A stretch of 64,000 nt of DNA from Bog-532 sp963805255 (GTDB lineage Bacteria; Actinomycetota; Actinomycetes; Streptosporangiales; Streptosporangiaceae), in the NCBI GenBank assembly GCA_963805255.1, contig CAWDTK010000011.1:632559-696558 (forward strand), read 5' to 3'. Below the pieces are notes generated by a model, which searched no databases, was not told the DNA's origin, and was given only the letters and a program-made list of their open reading frames with translations. Positions 18,436-26,178 of the stretch are shown here, piece by piece. Position numbers and translations under genes: made by a program. Positions within the stretch are counted from its first letter, which is position 1, and each line of letters begins with the position of its first letter.

Positions 18436-19196
18436 GCGGACCTGGCGGCGCTTCGGTCTCCCACCCACCCGACGTGACTGACTGGGCCTGCCGGATCGGG
18501 GAACGCCTGCCAATCACCGATGTCCGCCGACTCGCCGAGGCCGCGGCCAAGGGCGAATCCGGCGTCCGGCGGCTCCGCGCCACAGCTGGCTCCGTCATCC
18601 TGCGCGACGCGTGCGATCAGCTCAGCAAGCGGCTAGCCTACGCCGAGCCGGCCTACCTGTCGGGGATGCTGGCCGGCGCCGCCCACGCGGTTTCGCGTGC
18701 ACGCCAGCAGTCAGTTTCGGTCGTCTGGACGGGCCCGGAATCGGGAGTTTCATCGTCACGGCTGACGGCGGCGGCCGTCATCGACCTGATCAACGCGGCG
18801 CGGTCAGAGATCTTGCTGGTGAGCTACGCGACCCACAACGAGCCGTCAATCAAGGCAGCGCTTTCAGCCGCAACTGCACGGAATGTAGCAGTCACCCTGC
18901 TGGCTGAACGCCACGAGGACAACCCGTCCTACACGGCAGCGGGCACACCCTTCTCCGGCCTCAACGTGCTTCGCCTGCACTGGCCGGCCTCATCGCGCCC
19001 GCCCGGCACCGCTCTGCACGCGAAGATCATCGTGGTAGACGACCAGGTTGCGCTCGTCGGCAGCGCGAACCTAACCAGCCGCGCCATGGAGTCCAACCTC
19101 GAATGCGGGATCCTCATCCGCGGCGGCCCGCAGCCCCGTGCCATCCGTGACCACATCACCGGCCTGCACGCGACAGGGGTGTTGCTTCGCCTGTGA
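18432..19196 (+). CDS. drmC: DrmC-like phospholipase D family protein of DISARM
   Basis: The GTG at 18432 overlaps the TGA of drmB (GTGA); the product has 254 residues. The C-terminal half carries a PLD motif: LHAKIIVVDDQVALVGSANL, followed by TSRAMESNLECGILIRGG. The N-terminal half is helical (ERLPITDVRRLAEAAAKGES) with an Ile/Leu-rich PLD fold (AAVIDLINAARSEILLVSYA). Size, motif and place after a DUF1998 gene fit DrmC. In published DISARM work drmC was dispensable for defence. With drmB cut and no drmA or methylase visible, the system here should be inactive. Confidence 0.85.
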   Translation: MSGPGGASVSHPPDVTDWACRIGERLPITDVRRLAEAAAKGESGVRRLRATAGSVILRDACDQLSKRLAYAEPAYLSGMLAGAAHAVSRARQQSVSVVWTGPESGVSSSRLTAAAVIDLINAARSEILLVSYATHNEPSIKAALSAATARNVAVTLLAERHEDNPSYTAAGTPFSGLNVLRLHWPASSRPPGTALHAKIIVVDDQVALVGSANLTSRAMESNLECGILIRGGPQPRAIRDHITGLHATGVLLRL

Positions 19197-19504
19197 TAGC
19201 AGGGAGATGGCGCTCTCTGTCGCCTCGCAAGCAGCCCGATGCCAGTCGCGATCCCCAGGCTCCTTCCTCCGGCACCGACTGAATTCGGACGTCGCATGAG
19301 GCTGTTCACGGAGCCCGTACGACAACAGGATGTTCGTCGGCCTGCAGCCGTGGTGCCCCCGCCTGCGAAGTAAACATTCACCCATAGCTTTGGGTTCCCG
19401 GCTTCAGTGACAGCTGGTGATCATCAGGGTGGCTGATGATCTTTCTCTAGCTGACTCGGGGTGTCGGCTTTGTTACGGCGGGCCTGCCCTGATGATGGTG
19501 GCTT
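19197..19504. other. Gap with a perfect hairpin
   Basis: No gene seen. GATCATCAG (19419-19427) and CTGATGATC (19433-19441) form an exact 9-bp inverted repeat with a 5-base loop, just upstream of the IS66 fragment. It may be near the element end or act on its promoter. Confidence 0.45.
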
Positions 19505-20360
19505 GTGACCGATCTGCCGCCGCCTGCCCCGGATTGTGCTGGCTGCGCGGCCCGGGACGGGGAGATCGAAGAGCTGCGGGCCCGGGTCGCCCGGCTGGAG
19601 CGAATGATCTCGCGTAACAGCGGCAACTCCTCGATGCCGCCATCCGGTGACGACCAGCCGGGCCGCAAGCCTCCCCGCAAGCAGCGGCGCGCCGCCGAGT
19701 GCGCTGCCAGGCGGGGCCGGGGTAAGCAGCCCGGGGCGCCGGGATCAGCGATGACCTGGGCGGAACCGGATGATGTCAAGGACCACTACCCGTCCGGGGG
19801 GTGTGGATGCGGCGCGGACCTGGCCGGCGCTGAGGACCTGGGCGTGGCCCGCTCCCTCCAGCAGCTGGAGATACCACGGGCGGCCGCGCAGCGTATCCAG
19901 CACGACATGCACCGGGCACGGTGCGGCTGCGGCGGCGAGCACGTCGCCGTCCGCCCGCCGGGAGTGCCCGACGCGGCAGTTTCTATCGGGCCGAACCTGC
20001 GCGCCCTGGCCGTCTACCTGGTCGTCTTCCAGCACGTGCCCGTCGAACGGTGCCAGCAGCTGATCGCTGATGTCACCGGCGCGCAAGTCTCGGCCGGGTT
20101 CATCCATTCCTGCCTGCGCAAGGCCGCGGAGCTGGCCGCCGATGTGGTCAGGCTGATCAAGACCCTGATCACCGCCGCGTGGGTGGCTGGGTTCGATGAG
20201 ACCACGCTGCGCTGTGGGCCCGCGGGGAACAAGAAATACGTCCTCGGCGCCTTCACCGAGCGGTACTCCCTGTTCTTCCTGGGGCAACGCAGCCTGGAAT
20301 CGTTCCGCGACTTCGGGATCCTGCCGTCTTTCGGCGGCGTGGTGGTCTCCGATCGGTACA
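19505..20360 (+). pseudogene. IS66-family transposase, N-terminal part only
   Basis: From a GTG at 19505 the frame has a coiled-coil (GEIEELRARVARLERMISRN), SGNSSMPPSGDD, the zinc-ribbon (GGCGCGADLAG ... RARCGCGGEH) and the first catalytic Asp (VAGFDETTLRCG). It stops making sense after VVVSDRYM near 20355, just after the second Asp. The remaining third with the Glu is absent; unrelated recombinase sequence on the other strand follows. It is a different IS66 lineage from those at 14.4 and 46.4 kb. Confidence 0.75.
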
Positions 20361-20364
20361 TGCG

Positions 20365-20474
20365 GTCGGCGCTGCCAGGGGATCGACCGTGACTTGTCGA
20401 TGTCGAAGAACTCGGCGATGATCACCCCGCCGCGCGGCTCGATGAGCGTGCGCGACCGGGTGAGCTGCCAGCCG
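20365..20474 (-). pseudogene. Serine-recombinase fragment
   Basis: About 36 codons on the minus strand read WQLTRSRTLIEPRGGVIIAE, then FFDIDKSRSIPWQRRP. This matches the part of the resolvase domain that follows the catalytic Ser region in large serine recombinases of actinomycetes. Both sides are cut. Too short to be functional. Confidence 0.55.
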
Positions 20475-20484
20475 CGTGACAACC

Positions 20485-20895
20485 GCGGACGGTGCCCGCC
20501 ACCAGCCCATGCTCAGCCGCTAGGTAGCGCCCGGACCCGGCCAGCAGCACCTCCGCCGGCGAGGCCGCCCGCACCCGCTCGCCGACCGCCAGCACCCCCA
20601 GCTCGCGCAGCACGTCGAGCGGGCACACCAACCCCGGCCGTGACCACTGGGATCGGTGCCGCCCGACGGCGCGCTGTCAGCTAAGGAACTCCTCGACCCG
20701 ACCGGCGCTCAGCTCCGAGACGCTCAGCTGGCCCGCCTGGAGCCAGCCGCTGAACCGGGCCACCTGCCGTAGCTGATTGACCGCCGACCGCTCCGTGTAG
20801 CCGCGCCCCCTCAGCTCGCGGCGATAGTCCTCCGCGAACGGGGCCAACGGCCCCATCACCAGCACTCTGCTGATCCCGCTCGTTGCCCCGGCCAT
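20485..20895 (-). pseudogene. Tyrosine-integrase N-terminal fragment
   Basis: The ATG at 20895 is chosen because GGAGGAG stands a few bases upstream. The product starts MAGATSGISRVLVMGPLAPF and contains a core-binding domain (DYRRELRGRGYTERSAVNQL, VSELSAGRVEEFLS). The frame ends at 20677. Another frame continues sense as LDVLRELGVLAVGERVRA and RYLAAEHGLVAGTVRG, then ends at the serine-recombinase piece. No catalytic domain remains. Confidence 0.6.
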
Positions 20896-20946
20896 CTTGA
20901 CTCCTCCTCTCGCTGACGAGAAGGACATGATGGCTCGAAGTCACTT

Positions 20947-21014
20947 CGTTATGCCGACATCATCCGATGGCTCACCCCGCCGAGCAGGACATCCTCCCAG
21001 AGGTCGGCATAACG
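20947..21014. repeat. 12-bp perfect inverted repeat between two integrase fragments
   Basis: CGTTATGCCGAC (20947-20958) and GTCGGCATAACG (21003-21014) are exact inverses, 44 bases apart. They lie between the start of one integrase fragment and the cut end of another. The general form, a short TTATG-containing repeat next to tyrosine recombinases, resembles the ends of the RIT element at 37.3-40.8 kb. Confidence 0.5.
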
Positions 21015-21025
21015 CGAAGGTCGGC

Positions 21026-21310
21026 TTAATCATGGAACCTGATGGCGGGCGGTGCACCGCCTTTCAGCTCCCGGCAGCAGCGGGCCAGCGTCTCATTGAA
21101 GAGGCGCGAGAACCGCCCGGGGTGCCGGTGCCGGCCTTCGAAGTCCCCGAACACCAGCGCGTCATCCATGGCCAGGGCCAGCGCAGCCGAGCCCCGTTCA
21201 GCCTTCCACGCCTTGAGCAGGGTCACCGTCGCGACGTCCAGGTCGATGACATGCGGCTTGCCGGTCTTGGTGGGACCTTCGGTGATGGCCGCGCCCTCAT
21301 GGGACAGGGC
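21026..21310 (-). pseudogene. Tyrosine-integrase catalytic-domain fragment
   Basis: On the minus strand about 90 codons read TKTGKPHVIDLDVATVTLLK, WKAERGSAALALAMDDALVF and FSRLFNETLARCCREL, ending in PPAIRFHD. In integrases the next residues would be LRHT(H), the catalytic His-x-x-Arg box. Here a TAA follows at 21026, directly at the repeat-containing junction. Further upstream only scattered fragments are readable. Confidence 0.6.
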
Positions 21311-21832
21311 GCGGGCTTGGGCCGGGTGACGGCAAGCCGGTCGATGCAGGACGCCCAGGGACCGAGTTTGATGCCGCGCTTGAGGTCGTCGATACGGCTC
21401 CTCCCCTTTCCCAGCCAGCAGTAGCGCGGTTGCTGTGATGGCGTGAGGATTCCCTGCGTGCGTGCAGTGATGGCGGATGCCCATAACCAGGTGCCCCGTT
21501 CGGCCGACCACGAGGCGCAGGTCCAGTGGCTGTACTCCTGGTGTAAGCGGATCGACGCGTGGATCACCGAGAACCGGCCGGGCGACCTGGCGATGCCGGC
21601 TGTGGCCGCGGGCTACGAGTGAAGAGACCACCGGTCCGCTCGGCGAATGATCCGGTCCAGACGATCCTGAGGCCGCGACCTTAACCTTCGCCAACTTTCG
21701 CACATTCTCGTCGGCTTTCGGCCATCCCTTCGCCGGCCATGCCGGCCATCATTTGTCCGACTCCAACGGGGTAGCGGCCCCCCGCCCCGCGCCACCGGAG
21801 AACCTCACCATCGACAGACCTCAGGAGGCGCG
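21311..21832. other. Gap with integrase debris
   Basis: Frames here give pieces that could belong to the same integrase but no continuous protein. At 21690-21725 a stretch (CTTTCGC...TCGTCGGC) resembles one at 24750-24775 beyond the methyltransferase. The two could be repeats that flank the module in between. Confidence 0.35.
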
Positions 21833-21935
21833 ATGACGGCCGTAAGCTTGCCATTGCGCATGTACCCTGGCCCGGGGAGAACGGGTCGCCTCCACGCGCG
21901 AAGACCCAGGCCGAAATCGGCAGATCCACGATTGC

Positions 21936-21960
21936 ATCCGCCATGTCAGAATTGGCGGAT
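21936..21960. promoter_or_regulatory. 8-bp inverted repeat reaching the start codon
   Basis: ATCCGCCA (21936-21943) and TGGCGGAT (21953-21960) are exact inverses; the second arm includes the first two bases of the ATG at 21959. A hairpin here would cover the ribosome binding region of the downstream gene if that ATG is the start. Confidence 0.4.
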
Positions 21961-23951
21961 GACCGCGCGTCCTCCAGGCAGCCAGTCCAAGGCTTTGTTG
22001 CTGGAACTCGCTGCGTGCCGCAAGCGCGGAGTCGAGCGGCTCGACGTCGGCACGCACAACCAGAGCCCGGTGCCCCGGCCCGGATTGCAGCGGCTGGCTG
22101 ACGAATACCAGTCGGTCACCGGAGGCCACACGACAAGCCGGATCGCGCAGCTGAAATACCTGCTCCGGGACGCGATAGCCGCCTTTGAGGCCGAGAACGA
22201 AGGGGATGCGCAGCTGGTGAAAGCGCTCTTCTTCGGTGACTCGCAGAGCCGGGTCACTAAGAGCGCCGGAGAGCTTCTCGACACGGCGCAGAGGAGACTC
22301 GGATTCGGCAATGAAGTGCGGTTCCGGCAGGTGAGGCATGCCGCCTTCGACAACTTCGCGGACTTTCTCCCGCGGTTCGTCGCGGCGGCCAGGCCGACTG
22401 GACCCGCGGAGCCCGTCGACATTAACACTCCGACCTCCGCGACGAACGACGTGGCGCCCGCGTCCGAGGTCCAGCAGCACGTCGCGACCACCGGCTACAT
22501 CGACGACGGCGAACACTTCATCAGCCTGCTGTCCCAGGCCGAGAACATCACCATCATCGGGTTCACCAACGAGTCCCTGGCCCCGATGCTGCGGATCGCG
22601 CTGGCCCGCAAGCGGGCGGCCATGCTCCGACGGGACGGCTGCTGGTCGTCCGTCCGGGTCGTCTTCCTCGGCGACGACCTGCTGGACCGGGTCAGCGACC
22701 AACGCGGGTACCCGGACCCTGTCGAGGCCCGGCTGCTGCGCCGTAGGCTGGCCGTCTTCGGGCGCCGAACGGTCCGGGTGCTCCTGCGTGGGCTTCCCGG
22801 CCGGACCACCTGGAAGATCTACGATTCGCCGTACTTCCCACCGCTGATCGGCACGCTGTTCGAGATGCCCGACGGGCGGCGGATCGTGCAGCTGCTGATC
22901 CGACGGCGGCAGCGCAGCGCGTCCGATCACCTCTTCCTGCAGCTCGACGACACTCGGGGGCACTACTTTTCCAAGGTATTCAACGAGGTCGTGGACAACA
23001 GCATCGACGACAACAAGGTGGTCGCGTTCGGGATGGTTGTCGAGGAACGGTTCCGGGCCACCAGCACCAGGTACCGGCGCAGCGTGCTGGTCGACGCGTC
23101 AGGCGTCAAGGGCTGGCTGGCCATGGTCCTGGTCATCACCTGGCGAAAGCGCGACGGGCGGGCCGAGCCGCTACTCCAGCTGCGCTCCCAGCTGAACGCG
23201 ACCCGTGAGCTCGGCCGGCTGCACCCACCTGGCCGGCCACATCATGCAGGACGAGCCGGTCGAGCCGGGAATGGAGTTCGGCCTAGACGACGAGATCCCG
23301 ATGGCCGCGGCGCGCAACCGCGTGCTGATGGAGACGGGTGAAGTCGAGGCAGGTGAGATCCGCCCACTGGCCACCGGCCGGTACCTGCATCCGGACAAGG
23401 AGCACCTGTTCTTCCTCGTCTACGGCTGTCAGCTTCCTGAGGACCTGCAGTTCTGGGACCAGGCCGAGATGTCCTCGCCCTCGGTCAGCGAATTGGTCGC
23501 GATCCGGGAGAACCAGGTGCTGCGCAAGGCGCTGGCCCTGTGCCAAGTCCCCTCGCCGCGCCGCCAGGTGCGGGCGGCCGCCTTTGAGATCGCCGCCCTG
23601 AACCTGACCTTGCACGACTACGGCGAGCTCGCACAGAGACTGACCGATGCCGCGGCGGCCAGGACCGCGGACTTCGGCAGTATCACGGCCGAACTGGCCG
23701 AGCTGGAAGAAAACACCCGGCAATCCTGGGCGGGGTACGAAGGAGAGGCGGAACTCGTCGGCTTGTCGGGTCTTCAGTTCCGCGAGTTCTTCACCATACT
23801 GCTGCCTTTCTACGGGCGTGTTGGCGTCCCCGGCGCGGCCGAGCACCTTATGCTAATGCGCGACGACGAGGCCAAGCGGAATGCCGTGGAACGGCTGGCG
23901 GAGCTTTACCGCGACGAGCGGATCATGCAGCTGATCCCCGTCGAACTCTGA
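21959..23951 (+). pseudogene. PLD-like / Nudix-like regulator protein, frameshifted once
   Basis: The start may be 21959 or the ATG at 21833, which has AGGAGG before it. Residues 1-140 look like a helical regulatory domain (ALLLELAACRKRGVERLDV, SVTGGHTTSRIAQLKYLL). The middle resembles a PLD-fold sensor (ISLLSQAENITIIGFTNESL, VRVVFLGDDLLDRVSD). The C-terminus has a Nudix-like part (AARNRVLMETGEVEAGEI, ATGRYLHPDKEHLFFLVYG). The frame breaks near 23222: RELGRL is followed in the next frame by THLAGHIMQDEP. One extra G explains it. The full product would be about 660 residues. A methyltransferase gene follows 53 bases later. Confidence 0.6.
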
Positions 23952-24004
23952 TTCACCCGTTTGTCTGCTTCCATCCATTTCCATATTCCTTAGGCAGGTC
24001 TAAG

Positions 24005-24676
24005 GTGACACTGAACGACGCACCCATGCGCATATCCGATTACTTCGATAACGTATATGCGGGATCCGGACGGTTTTGGTGGCGGGACGAGGGCCGGTAC
24101 GCGCTGGAGCCTGACGCCTATCCGTCGTCGCTGCTGACCCAGCAGACCCTGCGCCTGCTCGCCGACCGCAGTCCCGGCCGGGCGCTCGACATCGGCGCTG
24201 GTGAAGGGACAGATGCCATCCGGCTTGCGTTGCTCGGCTACGAGGTCGACGCGGTCGAGGTGAGCAAGGTGGGGGCGGAGAAGATCGGGAAGTTCGCCGC
24301 CGGGGCGGGCACCAAGCTTAACGTCATAGCGTCGGACATCCAGGACTTCGTGGCGGACAGCAAATACGACGTGATTGTCTGCAACGGGGTCCTGCATTAC
24401 GTCGAGAATAAGCAGCGGGTGATCGAGCTCATGCAGGATGCGACCCGGCGGAGCGGGATCAACGTCATCTCGCTGTGGAGCGACTATACGCCGGTTCCGG
24501 AATGCCACGAATTTGTTCCCGTCTACGCCGACAAGGAGAACGGAGTCGTAACCAACTGTTACCGGGGATGGCGAAACGAATTCATCTACTTCGAGCGGGA
24601 CAAGAGCGAGATGGCACATTCCGATCTCCCCATGCACCGGCATAGTCACATCAAACTGATCGCCAGCAAGCCCTAG
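24005..24676 (+). CDS. SAM-dependent methyltransferase
   Basis: A 223-residue class I methyltransferase starting at a GTG. Motif I is RALDIGAGEGTDAIRLAL, followed by an acidic residue after the second strand (VDAVEVSK), a motif II/III region (VIASDIQDFV) and YDVIVCNGVLHYVENK. This is closest in look to the TehB/UbiE-type small-molecule methyltransferases. The substrate is unknown. It follows the PLD/Nudix-like gene with a short gap and probably shares its transcript. Confidence 0.8.
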   Translation: MTLNDAPMRISDYFDNVYAGSGRFWWRDEGRYALEPDAYPSSLLTQQTLRLLADRSPGRALDIGAGEGTDAIRLALLGYEVDAVEVSKVGAEKIGKFAAGAGTKLNVIASDIQDFVADSKYDVIVCNGVLHYVENKQRVIELMQDATRRSGINVISLWSDYTPVPECHEFVPVYADKENGVVTNCYRGWRNEFIYFERDKSEMAHSDLPMHRHSHIKLIASKP

Positions 24677-24691
24677 CGGCCAGCCCTGTTG

Positions 24692-24728
24692 CCCTTCGCC
24701 GACGGCGTCTGTGAAAGTCGGCGAAGGG
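24692..24728 (+). terminator. 12-bp perfect hairpin after the methyltransferase
   Basis: CCCTTCGCCGAC (24692-24703) and GTCGGCGAAGGG (24717-24728) pair exactly with a 13-base loop, 15 bases after the stop codon. There is no T-run, which is common for actinomycete terminators. It could also be a repeat element. Confidence 0.5.
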
Positions 24729-24857
24729 GCCGCTCGCCGTCTTTCGCGCCTCTTCGTCGGCCTTTAGCGTCGTTAACCAACCCTCGCGGGTCCATTCGCT
24801 GTGCTTCTGCGCGACCTTTGAACTACCTGGGGTGTCACTGCGGAAGCGAGGACTACG

Positions 24858-25499
24858 GTGTCGAGCGCGAACCTTCCGAACCCGGCCGGATCCGGCGGTT
24901 ACGAGGAGCTGGCCGCGATCGCCTACGATCCCGGCATGCGGCACGCGGCCTGGCGCCTGGCCGGCGGCATGGCGGATGACCTGCTCCAGGAGACCTGGTA
25001 CGCGATGGCCAGGACGGCCGCCCGGGAGTCGATCGAGAACCCGCGCGGCTACTTCTACAAGACCATGGTCAACACCTGGCGGCACCTGCGCCAGGACCTG
25101 GCCCGGCACGGCATTCCGGCCGACGACCTCGACGCCGCGGCGGGCGCGGCCAACGGCATGCCGTCCGCCGAGCACGACGCGCTCGGCCGCCTGGACGCCG
25201 CGGACCGGCGGGGGCGGCTACGGGCGAGGCGGGCCGAGTTCTGGCTGACGATCCCGCCTTACTCCCCCAACCCGTATCGCTACCGCGGGGTCGTCATGAC
25301 TGTGGCCGAGGCAGCGGTAGCTGGGGACGGTCCTGTCAGCCGGAGCGAGCTCAACGAGGCGCTGGTGACAGCTTATCCGGAGTGGTTCGGTGCGCCGGAC
25401 GTCAAGCCTGGCACCTTGCAGCAGCGCCGGTGCCGGGCCCGGCAGGCCATCTGGCGGCTGCTGGCAGCCGTCCTTGGCCCGGAAGATCTGCGGCCGTGA
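24858..25499 (+). CDS. Sigma-70-like factor (ECF-type region 2)
   Basis: The 213-residue product from a GTG at 24858 has a sigma region-2-like N-terminus: MRHAAWRLAGGMADDLLQET, YAMARTAARESIENPRGYF and MVNTWRHLRQDL. The C-terminus (GPVSRSELNEALVTAYPEWF, LQQRRCRARQAIWRLLA) is an unusual stand-in for region 4, so promoter -35 recognition may differ from standard ECF factors. No anti-sigma gene lies next to it. The target genes are unknown. Confidence 0.6.
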   Translation: MSSANLPNPAGSGGYEELAAIAYDPGMRHAAWRLAGGMADDLLQETWYAMARTAARESIENPRGYFYKTMVNTWRHLRQDLARHGIPADDLDAAAGAANGMPSAEHDALGRLDAADRRGRLRARRAEFWLTIPPYSPNPYRYRGVVMTVAEAAVAGDGPVSRSELNEALVTAYPEWFGAPDVKPGTLQQRRCRARQAIWRLLAAVLGPEDLRP

Positions 25500-25780
25500 G
25501 CTAGCCCGCACTGCACCGCCGCCGCAGTGGCGGCGGGGGGGCCGTCGCCGCGAGCTTGCATGCCTCGCCACGGCCGACACGAGTTCGATCAACCACACGC
25601 GTAGCAGCTCGCCGACAGCACGTTCCGGTGGACGATGGCGACTGGGCGAGGCTAGGCCGAACTTGCAGTAACCGTCTGTAGCGTCGGCCAGGATGACCTG
25701 CGTTAATTGGTCGCTAGACGGCGCAGAATGTACCCACGAATATCCTGGACATCGCAGGCTTGAGCTGCGATAATAGCCGT
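25500..25780. other. Gap without a gene
   Basis: No coding sign. The 11-base word GTACCCACGAA at 25730-25740 recurs in the same orientation at 29992-30002, just past the end of the IS1634 transposase. These may be target duplications or element edges, but IS1634 terminal inverted repeats were not found. Confidence 0.4.
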
Positions 25781-26082
25781 GTGAAGGACCCACGGCATCC
25801 GGGGATGTACGTCGAGAGCCCGTCAAAGACCTACCGGGCCCGCAACGGCCAGACACGGACGTACCGGACTTATCTGCTGCGCCGCTCCTACCGCGACGGC
25901 GGGAAAGTGAAAAAGGAAACGCTGGCGAATCTGTCCGCGCTTCCCGACAGCGCGATCGCGGCGCTGAAGGCGTCGCTTTCCGGGTCGGTGCTGGTGGACG
26001 CGGGCGATATGTTCGAAATCGAGCGGTCATTGCCGCACGGGCATGTCGCCGCGGCGCACATGATGGCATCGCGGCTGGGGCT
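25781..26082 (+). pseudogene. IS1634-family transposase, 5' part (split by a transposon)
   Basis: From a GTG at 25781 the frame reads MYVESPSKTYRARNGQTRTY, LANLSALPDSAIAALKASL and GHVAAAHMMASRLGL, the usual IS1634 N-terminus. At 26083 a 2.45-kb element begins. Joining base 26082 to base 28537 restores one open frame of 583 residues across the junction (MASRLGLKKLLGP), so the split is exact. Confidence 0.85.
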
Positions 26083-26178
26083 CAGATCTCCGGCAACGGC
26101 GAAACGTGTAGTCCGTGACGTGCGGTTTTATCCGCGATCGTCTGTGCGTAATTCTTAAAGCTTTGGTAGTATAGTGGC

